The translations under genes were made by a program, and so were the position numbers. From JAKZVK01 sp965261065 (GTDB lineage: Bacteria; Acidobacteriota; Terriglobia; Bryobacterales; UBA6623), in NCBI GenBank assembly GCA_965261065.1, contig OZ253444.1:3968001-4032000 (forward strand): a DNA stretch of 64,000 nt. The letters run 5' to 3'. Below the pieces are notes generated by a model. That model made no database searches. It was not told where the DNA came from and saw only the letters and a program-made list of their open reading frames with translations. Shown here one piece after another: positions 47,625 to 56,175 of the stretch. Within the stretch, counting starts at the first letter, position 1; each line of letters begins with the position of its first letter.

Positions 47625-47741
47625 AGCGATTGCACGGAACTGAATCAGCGACTTATAGCACAGCTACGTTGCTAACTCTGGAGTGCGGACGGTTGCTACA
47701 TTGAAGGGCGCGCCGACAACGCGCGCTCGGGACGGGAAAGC

Positions 47742-48884
47742 TTGAGTCAGAACGAACGCCCGGCTTCCCCATCAGCGCGTTGGGCCTCCCCACCTCGCTG
47801 GGGACTGATCGCCGACGATCTCACCGGCGCTTGCGACGCGGCCGTCCAGTTTGCCTTACGCTGGTTTCAAACCATCGTGCTGACACAGGAGACCTTACTG
47901 ATACAGGAGAAAAGTGCGCTCACTTTGACTACCGAGATAGCGGCTATCTCGACAGATAGCCGCGACGACTCGGCGGATGTCGCCGCACAGAAATCGGAGG
48001 CGGCTTGCCGGCTGATGGCCAGCCGTGGGGTTTCTGTACTGTTTAAGAAAATCGACTCGACGCTGCGCGGCAACGTCGGCGTCGAAACCCAGGCCGTGAT
48101 GGCTGCCTGTGGGTTCGCGCAAGCGGTTGTCAATCCGGCCTTTCCGGCGATGGGCCGAACACTGGTGGGTGGGAGCTTGCGCGTTCACGGCGTTCAGCCG
48201 GAGCCGCCTTGTCATCTGCAGTCGATGCTGCCGGCGGACCCACGGTTCTTGATCGAAGACGCGGCGAGCCAAGAGGAGTTGTCGCACATCGCACGGGCGG
48301 CTTTGGGGCAAGACCCCCCGGCGTTGCTGGTGGGGTCGGCCGGATTGGCGCGCGAGGCGGCGGCCATCCTCGGCAACCGATTTGCACGCCCGTGCGCAAC
48401 TGCAATTCCGGAAACCGACGGGCGTCCGCTCGTCTTCGTGGTGGGTTCGGTTCATGACGTGACGGCCGCGCAGGTTCGTCACCTTATTAAGTCGTGTGCC
48501 ACGACCGAAGTCGAAGCTGAGCAGGTGCGGGCATCTCATTTTCAGCAGGCGGAGGACTCAGGGGCCCATCTGGTCGTTCGCGTCCCGCTAGAGCGGTTTA
48601 GTGAGCGGGCCATGGATGGGCTGGTGTGTGCCATTGAGTCAGCTTCGGTCGGCGGCCTGTTTGTCACCGGCGGAGACACGGCGCGGCTGGTCTGCAACGC
48701 ATTACGGGTCGAGGCGATTCACCTTCGAGGCGAAACCGCGCCGGGCATCCCTTGGGGGGTTGTCGAGGGCGGCCCTGCCGACGGGTTGCAGATCGTCACC
48801 AAGAGCGGCGGCTTCGGTGACGCAGACGCGCTGGTTGAGGTCGCCGACCGCCTCAGTGTGCGGAGGCCGCCTCATGTTGCCTAG
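47742..48884 (+). CDS. Four-carbon acid sugar kinase (DUF1537 family)
   Basis: 380 residues from a TTG start. Family members phosphorylate D-threonate, D-erythronate or similar acid sugars. Visible motifs: LIADDLTGACDAAVQF (substrate-binding DDLTG), LFKKIDSTLRGNVG, FPAMGRTLVGG, VGSAGLA, VVGSVHD, and the nucleotide-binding VTGGDTA with GIPWG near the end. The gene overlaps the next one (PdxA2-type) by 11 bases. This pairing fits the known two-step pathway from an acid sugar to dihydroxyacetone phosphate and CO2. The exact substrate is not determinable here. Confidence 0.9.
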   Translation: MSQNERPASPSARWASPPRWGLIADDLTGACDAAVQFALRWFQTIVLTQETLLIQEKSALTLTTEIAAISTDSRDDSADVAAQKSEAACRLMASRGVSVLFKKIDSTLRGNVGVETQAVMAACGFAQAVVNPAFPAMGRTLVGGSLRVHGVQPEPPCHLQSMLPADPRFLIEDAASQEELSHIARAALGQDPPALLVGSAGLAREAAAILGNRFARPCATAIPETDGRPLVFVVGSVHDVTAAQVRHLIKSCATTEVEAEQVRASHFQQAEDSGAHLVVRVPLERFSERAMDGLVCAIESASVGGLFVTGGDTARLVCNALRVEAIHLRGETAPGIPWGVVEGGPADGLQIVTKSGGFGDADALVEVADRLSVRRPPHVA

Positions 48885-49836
48885 GATCGCCGTCACGTTG
48901 GGCGACCCCGCGGGCGTCGGACCGGAAGTCGTCGTCAAGGCGCTTGCCGATCCGTCGATCGCATCGCTGGCCCGTTGGCTGATCGTCGGGGACGCTGCCC
49001 CGCTTCGCGCGGCGGAAGCGCTGACCGGCCTTGCGATCAAACCCAGCGAGGGCCTTAGGATCGTCGACCACCACTTGATCGAGCCCGGCCAGGTCTCGCC
49101 CGGGATGCTGAGCGCCGAGTGCGGCCGCGCCGCCGTCGAGTACGTGAGACGGGCAACGGAGTTGTGTTTGCGCAACGAGGCCGACGCCATCGTGACGGCG
49201 CCTGTCAACAAGGAAGCCGTGACCCTCAGCGGACAGCCCTTCACCGGACATACGGAGTTCATCGCCGAGCTGTGCGGCGTCAATGACACGCGCATGTTGC
49301 TGGCGAGCGAACGGCTGCGCGTGGTGCATGTTTCGACCCACGTGTCGCTACGCGCAGCTTGCGAGTTGAACGTCGATCGCATCGTGCGCACGCTGCAGTT
49401 GGGACACGAGGCCATCCGGTCGCTGGGCATCGAACAGCCTCGGATCGCCGTGTGTGGCCTGAATCCTCATGCGGGTGAGCACGGTCTGTTTGGCAGCGAG
49501 GACGCCGACCGCATCGAACCCGCCATCGTGCGCGCACGCAAGCAGGGTCTCGACTGCGAGGGACCGCTCCCGGCCGACACCGCGTTCCTGAAAGCGTCTC
49601 GGGGTGATTACGACCTGGTTGTCGCCATGTACCATGACCAGGGGCACATCCCGATGAAGCTGCTGGACTTCGAGCACACGGTCAACATTTCCCTCGGCCT
49701 GCCGATCATCCGCACGTCGGTCGATCACGGCACGGCGTTCGACATCGCCGGCAAGAATCAGGCCGACGCCACCAACATGAAAACGGCGATGAGACTGGCG
49801 GTTACGATGGCGGGCCGCACAGGCAACCCGGTCTAG
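48874..49836 (+). CDS. PdxA2-type 4-phospho-acid-sugar dehydrogenase
   Basis: 320 residues from the ATG at 48874. The frame is open upstream but overlaps the kinase gene. Pyridoxine-biosynthesis PdxA and catabolic PdxA2 enzymes share this fold: VTLGDPAGVGPEVVVKAL at the start, TAPVNKEAVTLSG, the metal-binding His in FTGHTEFIAEL, GLNPHAGEHG, and the second metal-binding segment VAMYHDQGHIPMKLL. Its overlap with a DUF1537 kinase gene indicates the PdxA2 role, oxidative decarboxylation of 4-phospho-acid sugar with NAD+, rather than vitamin B6 synthesis. Confidence 0.9.
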   Translation: MLPRIAVTLGDPAGVGPEVVVKALADPSIASLARWLIVGDAAPLRAAEALTGLAIKPSEGLRIVDHHLIEPGQVSPGMLSAECGRAAVEYVRRATELCLRNEADAIVTAPVNKEAVTLSGQPFTGHTEFIAELCGVNDTRMLLASERLRVVHVSTHVSLRAACELNVDRIVRTLQLGHEAIRSLGIEQPRIAVCGLNPHAGEHGLFGSEDADRIEPAIVRARKQGLDCEGPLPADTAFLKASRGDYDLVVAMYHDQGHIPMKLLDFEHTVNISLGLPIIRTSVDHGTAFDIAGKNQADATNMKTAMRLAVTMAGRTGNPV

Positions 49837-49964
49837 CTCTCTCCTGCCACCAAGGGGACATTTCCATTACCGCTTAACGCTTCCTGAGTGTTCCCGTTAT
49901 CCCCGGAGGTCGGTACAATTGGGACTCAGGTCATGTCTGCAATCGAGCCAAGGAGCCAAAACCG

Positions 49965-50543
49965 ATGAGCAATCGAGCGATCGAGCTACTGAAAGAAGGA
50001 GAAGGCAGCATACCGCATATGTACTTGGACACGCGGTCGAACGTGACGGTGGGCGTGGGGCAGCTTCTCGCCACGGTTGCCGCCGCGCAGGAGTTGCCTT
50101 TCGTCCAGCGGGACACAGCAGAAGCCGCCACGCCCCAGGATATTGAGGCGGACTTCAACGCTGTCAAATAACAGCCTACTGGCAAATTCGCCCAAGCCTA
50201 CAAATCCGCGACAAAATTGGACCTGCCCACCAATGAGATTGACGCTCTGCTACAGCGGCGCATCGACGGGTTCGAAGCGGAGTTACGAGGACAATTCTCA
50301 GAGTACGATTCCTATCCGGAAGACGCTCAACTAGGCATTCTGGACATGGCTTTCAACCTGGGCACGAACGGGCTCGTGACAAAGTTCCCGACATTCACCA
50401 GGGCGGCTCGCGCACAGGACTGGGCCACCTGTGCGAATCAGTGTCACAGGCAGGGCATCGGTGAGGTACGGAACGAGGTGACGAAAGCTCTGTTTGAATC
50501 CGCAGCCAGTCCCGAGGCCGGCTCTGCCTCCGGGAACCCGTGA
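49965..50543 (+). pseudogene. Phage-type lysozyme (GH24-like) gene with in-frame TAA
   Basis: The frame starts MSNRAIELLKEGEGSIPHMYLDTRSNVTVGVGQLL, with the catalytic Glu in KEGEG and the family's TxGxG segment. It stops at TAA 50169-50171 and continues in the same frame as a good lysozyme C-terminus (QPTGKFAQAYKSATKLDLP, LLQRRIDGFEAEL, LGILDMAFNLGTNGL, RQGIGEVRNE). Without the TAA the protein would have about 192 residues. Single-gene lysozymes like this are also used as exported toxins. The following lipoprotein gene overlaps by 4 bases. Confidence 0.75.
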
Positions 50544-51310
50544 CGTGTTTTCGGCCGGCCTTGCGCTGTGTGGTTGCAGTGACGCTGTTGGGAGCCTGCC
50601 AGCCGTCGACGCCGCACCCGCAGGCTCGACAGGGAGCGGCAGGCGCGACACTCTCGGTGTGGTGGAGTCCTCGGCTGGGGCTGACGTCGCTGGACGATCT
50701 CGACCGACGCCTCTTAGAGCCCATCGACGCAGTCACGGTGCGGCGGTATCAGTCACGCCGTGATCTGCTGCTCAACCGCAACGCAGAAGTCGCGACAATC
50801 CGCGACTGCAAGACTTACCTGGATCTGAGGCAGCAAGGTTTCCGGTCGCGCTCAGACATGGAAGAGCGTTATTTGCAGTCGATTGGTGCGGAGTGTTATG
50901 CGATTGCCGCGCTCCGGGAGGGGAGTCCGGCGAAATCCACACACGTGGCCTCTTTTCGCCTGGACGAAGCTGCCGTCGCAGTTTTGCCGCCGAGCTGCGG
51001 AGTCGTTGTGTCCGAGGATGAGATCAAGAAGGTGCGGGCGGCCGAGATCGAGGGGTTGTCGTGGGACAAGTACGACAAGGCTCTTCAGACTCGGATGGAA
51101 GACGCCGACGTTCTGGTGGTTGAGGGGCGGACCTGGGAGGCCAGGCTGGAGATCTATGGCCGGGGCGATTTCGACGCGGACGCTGTCGAAGATCTGCTGG
51201 TAAAGGTGTCGGGCTCGATGAAAGAAGGGACGTATCAGTCCACGCGTCTTCTGATGCTTTCGCGCACAAGCGACGACGCGGTCCTAAAGGTCAGCCGGGA
51301 GTTCCCGTAG
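50540..51310 (+). CDS. Lipoprotein, unknown function, adjoining the lysozyme gene
   Basis: 256 residues from a GTG that overlaps the lysozyme stop, implying translational coupling. The signal peptide ends in LLGACQPS (lipobox Cys). The mature part has the sequence DCKTYLDLRQQGFRSRSDMEERYLQSIGAECYAIAAL, a mixed alpha/beta region, and a C-terminal beta segment (RLEIYGRGDFDADAVEDLLVKVSG). Pairing of a muralytic enzyme with a periplasmic lipoprotein resembles lysozyme inhibitor or immunity arrangements. That role is inferred only from the neighbourhood. Confidence 0.65.
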   Translation: MTCFRPALRCVVAVTLLGACQPSTPHPQARQGAAGATLSVWWSPRLGLTSLDDLDRRLLEPIDAVTVRRYQSRRDLLLNRNAEVATIRDCKTYLDLRQQGFRSRSDMEERYLQSIGAECYAIAALREGSPAKSTHVASFRLDEAAVAVLPPSCGVVVSEDEIKKVRAAEIEGLSWDKYDKALQTRMEDADVLVVEGRTWEARLEIYGRGDFDADAVEDLLVKVSGSMKEGTYQSTRLLMLSRTSDDAVLKVSREFP

Positions 51311-51424
51311 CCGCAGGCGACGGTCGTTGGCGGTTCATACCCTGGACGAAATCGAACGGGTCCCAGCGGTGTCAGGAGTTCTCCCCCCTCCTTGCCTTGA
51401 GGAGATTCGCAAAAACGATTCGCG

Positions 51425-51889
51425 CTAGTTCCCCGATGGGACGTCAGACAGGTGATCGGCAAGCTGCACCCACTTACCGCCGGACTTGACCCAGGTATCG
51501 AGGAACCGTCGCGTTCGAGTTTCCTGCGGTCCATCTTTGAGTTTTACGACGCTTCTGTAGTGCCCCCAGACGATGTCGGTGGTCCCCACCACACGGTACT
51601 GAGGATTGATGGGCGTTATGGTGAAGCGGTCACGATTGGCGAAGAAATTTTTCGCCGCCTGCCGTTGGTCTGCTTTTGACCGTCCCTTACTGTCGTCGGG
51701 GAAAACTGCATTGGGCCCGTAGCTAACAAAGTCGTCATGGCCACTCGCCATCAGTGCACTGATGTCCTGCTTGTTAACTGCTTCGATGTATGCCTCGTGA
51801 GCGGTTTTGAGGTCTTCGACGTCTCCGGCGCGGGCGGCGGGGACGATCAGCAGCGCGATTGCGACAAGTGTTAGAACAGATGGTCTCAT
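51425..51889 (-). CDS. Exported NTF2-like (SnoaL/DUF4440) protein
   Basis: 154 residues with a strong GGAGG ribosome site before the ATG and a signal peptide (VLTLVAIALLIVPAARAGD). The mature part follows the NTF2-like cone pattern: long N-terminal helix LKTAHEAYIEAVNKQDISALMASGHDDFVSYGP, then WGHYRSVVKLK, RRFLDTWVKSGGKWVQLADHLS. These small domains bind hydrophobic ligands or act as isomerase-like enzymes. The specific ligand is unknown. Confidence 0.8.
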   Translation of the reverse strand: MRPSVLTLVAIALLIVPAARAGDVEDLKTAHEAYIEAVNKQDISALMASGHDDFVSYGPNAVFPDDSKGRSKADQRQAAKNFFANRDRFTITPINPQYRVVGTTDIVWGHYRSVVKLKDGPQETRTRRFLDTWVKSGGKWVQLADHLSDVPSGN

Positions 51890-52079
51890 TCGGTCCTCCT
51901 CGTACTTGTTTGGAATTTAGAAGTGCAGGGTGGATCGTATCTTCGGAGTTTCCGATCTGAACATCCGTCTCACGCAGGGTACACGACCCGTTCCCGGAAC
52001 ACAAGAATTTTTCACCCGAAGGCAGTCCTGGGGTGTCGAAGCGCTCCAATAGCCTGTGTTGGCTAGAATGGACAGGATT

Positions 52080-53096
52080 ATGAAACGTACCGTCACGCTG
52101 TTGCTCTCCCTGTTTCTGTTGTGCGCGCTCGCGCTGCCGGGCCAAGAGTTGAAAGGCTGGACCAAGGGCAAAGGGTTCGGCTGGGTGTGGGGCGACGACG
52201 ACGAACGTGGAGCGCTCAATGCCGTCCTGTCGCCAGAGCACGTACTGCGGGCGATGCAGGCTGTCAAGACAGGCAAGGTGTATGACCTGGGTGTGCCGCT
52301 CGATCAGTTCTCCTACAAATGGCCGGGCCATTCGGCGACGTCGATCGTCTCCTACCGCACGCCCGAGGGGGTGAAACGGCTGAACGATATCGAGGGTTTC
52401 GGCGAGTCGCATCCGCACAAGCTCGGATTCCACAGTTGCGCGCTCTACATATCCGACAACCTCGGAACGCAGATCGACGGGCTGGCCCACATCACCACTG
52501 GTGCGGACAACCACTGGTACAACGGCTTCACCGAGGCGGAGTGGGGCGGCAACTTCGGCGTGCGCAAGACCGACGCCGACGGCATCCCGCCGGTGATCGG
52601 CCGCGCGGTGATGATCGACGTGGCCGCCTGGAAGGGCGTCGATGCGCTGCCGTCGAAGTTCGCCGTCACGTCCAGCGAGCTCAAGGCCGCGCTCAAGGCT
52701 CAGAACATGGACGTCGAGCCGGGCGACATGGTGTTCATCCGGACCGGCACGCTGCGCTACTGGGGCAAGAACGGGTCCGACCACGAAAAGCTCGCCGAAC
52801 ATGATTCCGCCGGACTGACGCTCGAGGGGGCGCAGTGGCTGGTCGAGCAGAAGGGCGCTGTGCTGATTGGCGCGGACACGAGCAGTGTTGAGGTCGGTGG
52901 CGATCCCAAGATTCCCGATCGGGCCATCCCCGTGCACGAGTACCTGCTCGTCGAGCAAGGGGTCCACATCGGCGAGTTCCACAACCTCGAAGGGCTGTCG
53001 AGGAACAAGGTGTACCGTTTTACTTACGTGGCGATGACCAACCGGTTGATTGGTACGGTGGCGGGTACGGCGATGCGGCCGATCGCGATTGAATAG
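52080..53096 (+). CDS. Exported cyclase-family hydrolase, altered metal motif
   Basis: 338 residues from the start at 52080, with a signal peptide (TVTLLLSLFLLCALALPGQ). It belongs to the kynurenine-formamidase-like cyclase family. The usual metal motif HxGTHxDxxxH appears as NLGTQIDGLAH, so the first two His are Asn and Gln while Asp and the last His remain. This substitution is seen in a recognised subgroup and may mean a different metal or reaction. Other segments: DLGVPLDQFSYKWPGH, DMVFIRTGTL, VHEYLLVEQGVHIGEF. A possible substrate is a cyclic amide or lactone. Confidence 0.82.
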   Translation: MKRTVTLLLSLFLLCALALPGQELKGWTKGKGFGWVWGDDDERGALNAVLSPEHVLRAMQAVKTGKVYDLGVPLDQFSYKWPGHSATSIVSYRTPEGVKRLNDIEGFGESHPHKLGFHSCALYISDNLGTQIDGLAHITTGADNHWYNGFTEAEWGGNFGVRKTDADGIPPVIGRAVMIDVAAWKGVDALPSKFAVTSSELKAALKAQNMDVEPGDMVFIRTGTLRYWGKNGSDHEKLAEHDSAGLTLEGAQWLVEQKGAVLIGADTSSVEVGGDPKIPDRAIPVHEYLLVEQGVHIGEFHNLEGLSRNKVYRFTYVAMTNRLIGTVAGTAMRPIAIE

Positions 53097-53165
53097 CGCG
53101 TACCGGGGTCCGTTTCACCGAGTGGTGGGCGCACAGTGCCCACCGCAATGCGCATTGACTCCCGG

Positions 53166-53723
53166 TTACCTCGGCAATACCAAAACGTTCGATACGACCT
53201 TGCCCTGCCAACAGGCAACCATGTTCGGATTCGGGGGGCCGTAAAGGGGGCACCTCAGGTTCGCTGTATCCAGCTCGATCCGTAGGGTGCACAGCCGCAA
53301 GATAAACGTTGCCAGCTTCTCGGAGCTTTTCAGAATGTAGTACTGGGAGAGGTCGGTTCTGACGGTGTAGGTCGATTGCGGAAGCATCGGAATAACAAGC
53401 AGATCGATCCTCCCGCCAATAGCTGCCGGTCCTGCGATGCAGATGACGCGGTGGTCTCTGCCGTCTGGGGTTATGACCACCACTCGCAACCGAGAGGGGT
53501 AGGCTTCGTAGCCGATGATGTTGCCGAGCGGGAGCAAGGCTGGCTTGTCGCCGACGTTCTCGACGGTGATCACGAACTGTGCGTCGGGCGAGTTCTCTGC
53601 CGTCAAACGGACAGACATCCTCAAGCCGTTCACCACTTCGCCCCACGGCTTGGGTTCGGCCCGGCAACCCGGAAGCGGCAGACAGAGGATGACGGCGAGC
53701 GCCTTGGCGAATGACCGGCCCAT
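53166..53723 (-). CDS. Small lipoprotein, unknown function
   Basis: 185 residues from the ATG at 53723, chosen because it starts a signal peptide with lipobox LPLPGC. The mature part is beta-rich (LRMSVRLTAENSPDAQFVITVENVGDKPALLPLG), resembling immunoglobulin-like or DUF2381-type folds. It is divergent to the dioxygenase gene. No family recognised. Confidence 0.65.
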   Translation of the reverse strand: MGRSFAKALAVILCLPLPGCRAEPKPWGEVVNGLRMSVRLTAENSPDAQFVITVENVGDKPALLPLGNIIGYEAYPSRLRVVVITPDGRDHRVICIAGPAAIGGRIDLLVIPMLPQSTYTVRTDLSQYYILKSSEKLATFILRLCTLRIELDTANLRCPLYGPPNPNMVACWQGKVVSNVLVLPR

Positions 53724-53810
53724 ACCTATTGCTGACACCACCGGCACGCCTGCGGTTCCGATCAATTCTCGATTCGGCGTTGCTCGCTGAGGCGATCGAC
53801 GACCGTTAGA

Positions 53811-54845
53811 ATGATCTACGGCACACCGTTGACCATGCCTGTTGCTCAGACCACGATGACGATCGACTCGACGCCCGTTTATCGGGATCGTTTGGAGAGC
53901 CGTGGGGTGTGGACGAGGGCTGACTTCGGGATAACGGACGAGTGGGCCTTCACCCTGCTTCCGGAAACCATCGCGGAGATGGACCAAGCGGTTGAGGCCC
54001 TGCGCGCGAATGGCAAAGAGCTCTCAGCGCTCACCAGTGGCGATTTCCCGCTGCCGTCGTTTCAGGATCAGGCCGAGGCGTTGTGCAACGAGCTGCTCCA
54101 CGGGCGCGGGTTGGTACTCATCCGAGGGCTGCCGATCGACCGCTACAGCCGCGACGAGGCCGCCATGGCCTATTGGGCGCTCGGTGCTCACCTCGGCGCG
54201 CCGATGGTGCAGAACTATCGTGGCGACCGTCTCTACGACGTCCGTGACGAGGGCTACAAGATCAAGACCGACTACGGCGGCCGTGGCGTGCGGTTCTCGA
54301 AGACCCCCGAGAACCTGCGCTTCCACACCGACTCGGCACCCGCGCTGGCCGGCTCGACGCCGGATCTCGTGGGCCTTCTTTGCTTGCAGACAGCCAAGTC
54401 CGGCGGCGCCACGACGCTGATCAGCGCCAAGACCGTCCACAACGTGCTGCTCGACGAGCGTCCCGGCGACCTGGCACGCCTCTACCAGCCCTTTCATCAC
54501 GACCGCACGTCGGAGTTGCGGCCCGGCGAGTCGCCAACGTTTCGGGCGCCGGTTTTCAGGTTTGATCGCGACTTGATTGCTCGCTACATGCGCTTCTATC
54601 TCGACGCGGGTCACAAGGTGGCCGACGCGCCCCTGGCTGCCGAGGACGTTGCCGCGCTCGATGCGCTCGACGAGGTGATGAGCCGTCCGGAGCTGCAGCT
54701 CACCTTCGAGATGCGGCGAGGTGAGATTCAGTTGTTGAACAACAGATTCATCCTGCACAGCCGAACGGCGTTTGAAGACCACGAAGAGCCTGAACGGCGG
54801 CGCCACTACGCGCGCCTGTGGCTGAGCCTGGCGGCTGGCGGGTGA
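53811..54845 (+). CDS. TauD/TfdA-type Fe(II)/2-oxoglutarate dioxygenase
   Basis: 344 residues. Non-haem iron oxygenase with a jelly-roll core. The HxD iron ligands lie in LRFHTDSA and the distal His in FILHSRTAFED; the 2-oxoglutarate-binding Arg is in the closing RRRHYARLWL. It begins with VYRDRLESRGVW, has GLVLIRGLP and LGAPMVQN typical of the TauD group, and DLVGLLCLQTAKSGGATTLIS. Substrate unknown. The start at 53811 has no clear ribosome site; an ATG at 53835 or 53856 is possible. It precedes the formamidase gene. Confidence 0.88.
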   Translation: MIYGTPLTMPVAQTTMTIDSTPVYRDRLESRGVWTRADFGITDEWAFTLLPETIAEMDQAVEALRANGKELSALTSGDFPLPSFQDQAEALCNELLHGRGLVLIRGLPIDRYSRDEAAMAYWALGAHLGAPMVQNYRGDRLYDVRDEGYKIKTDYGGRGVRFSKTPENLRFHTDSAPALAGSTPDLVGLLCLQTAKSGGATTLISAKTVHNVLLDERPGDLARLYQPFHHDRTSELRPGESPTFRAPVFRFDRDLIARYMRFYLDAGHKVADAPLAAEDVAALDALDEVMSRPELQLTFEMRRGEIQLLNNRFILHSRTAFEDHEEPERRRHYARLWLSLAAGG

Positions 54846-55043
54846 GTGAAGGCCGCGGATCTCAAAACCGAGATCCGCGCTACGGGCTCGGGTCTACAAG
54901 CTTCCGAGCAGCGTCGAGGGGTCGTGCCGGACCGCTCCCTGACGGTCACGGCTCGGTTTTACTCCATGCTGGGTTATCATGCTCGTGTATGGTGCGGTTG
55001 GCACGTTGCCGCCGCGCCTATCACAAGCCTTTCTGGAGAAACC

Positions 55044-56093
55044 ATGGAACGCTCGAAGCTCGTCCCAAGGCTCGCCGCCGCTCTCGTGGCTGCCCTGCTC
55101 ACACCCGCCACCGTCGCTGAAACCCGCACCATCATCCCCGACGTCTACTACGCCACGTTCTCCTTCGCGCACGAGCCGGTGGCCCGCATAAAGCCGGGCG
55201 ACACCGTCAACACCACGCTGCTCGATTCGCGCGGACACGACAAGACCGGCAAGCTGATCATCTATGCCGATAACGTGCTGACGGGACCGTTCTACGTCGA
55301 GGGCGCCGAGCCCGGCGACACGCTAGTGGTGCACCTCGACAAAATCCGCCTCAACCGCGACTGGGGTTGGAACGGCGTGCGGGTCGGGCTCAGCGCGCTG
55401 TTGCCCGGGTACGTGCAGACCGTCTACGACAACAACTACCTCGAGGAGTGGTTGCAGCCCGGCCGCCGCAACGCCCTGAAGTGGCACATCGATCTCGAGA
55501 AGAAGGTGACGTACCCGACGCGTCCGCTGGGCGATAAGGTCAAGATGGAGTTTCCTGCGATCCCCGCGGTCGGCTGCGTCGGGGTCGCGCCGCCCAACAG
55601 GACGGCCATCACAGCCGGGCCCACCGGCCCGCACGGCGGCAACATCGACTACAACGGCATCATCGAGGGCACGACCGTGTACTTGAACGTTCACGAACCC
55701 GGGGCGCTGTTCTTTCTTGGCGACGGACATGCCGCGCACGGCGATGGCGAGCTGCTGGGCAACGGCACCGAGACGTCGCTCGACGCCACGTTCACCGTCG
55801 ACGTGATCAAGAACAAGCGTATCGGCTACACGCGCCTCGAAGAGCCAGACCACCTGGTCACCTTCGGCACCCTGCCCGGACGCACCCACGAGGGCTTCCA
55901 GGCGGCCATCACTGAGATGATCCAATGGCTGGTCAACGACTACGGCGTCGAGCCGCAGGAGGCCCACGTGTTGTTGGGGCTCGCCGCTGAGCTGAAGGTA
56001 GCTGCTTGGAATAACACGTTCATGTGCCGCGTAGCGAAGAAGTACTTGCCGGAGAGGCCGCCGGTGAAGATGCTTTCCGACAAGACCGACTAG
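55044..56093 (+). CDS. Exported acetamidase/formamidase
   Basis: 349 residues from the ATG at 55044, supported by GGAG 6 bases upstream and a signal peptide (LVPRLAAALVAALLTPATVAET). Motifs of the FmdA/AmdA family: EPVARIKPGDTV, GPFYVEGAEPGDTLVVHL, GCVGVAPP, GPHGGNIDYNGIIEGTTVYLNVHEPGALFFLGDGHAAHGDGE. It hydrolyses short-chain amides to ammonia and an acid. Export to the periplasm is a difference from cytoplasmic formamidases. Same strand as, and 198 bases after, the dioxygenase. Confidence 0.92.
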   Translation: MERSKLVPRLAAALVAALLTPATVAETRTIIPDVYYATFSFAHEPVARIKPGDTVNTTLLDSRGHDKTGKLIIYADNVLTGPFYVEGAEPGDTLVVHLDKIRLNRDWGWNGVRVGLSALLPGYVQTVYDNNYLEEWLQPGRRNALKWHIDLEKKVTYPTRPLGDKVKMEFPAIPAVGCVGVAPPNRTAITAGPTGPHGGNIDYNGIIEGTTVYLNVHEPGALFFLGDGHAAHGDGELLGNGTETSLDATFTVDVIKNKRIGYTRLEEPDHLVTFGTLPGRTHEGFQAAITEMIQWLVNDYGVEPQEAHVLLGLAAELKVAAWNNTFMCRVAKKYLPERPPVKMLSDKTD

Positions 56094-56175
56094 CGAGGTC
56101 CGGGACTATAATAGTGGCCGGTAGCGGGTAGCGGTTCGCAAACAGAGTGCCCGCTCTTTTTTCCGGAAGCCTATC

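Noticed and set aside
49965..50543. Prophage signal from the lysozyme-like gene
   Set aside because: No other phage genes (capsid, tail, integrase, holin) are nearby, so a single lysozyme does not make a prophage.
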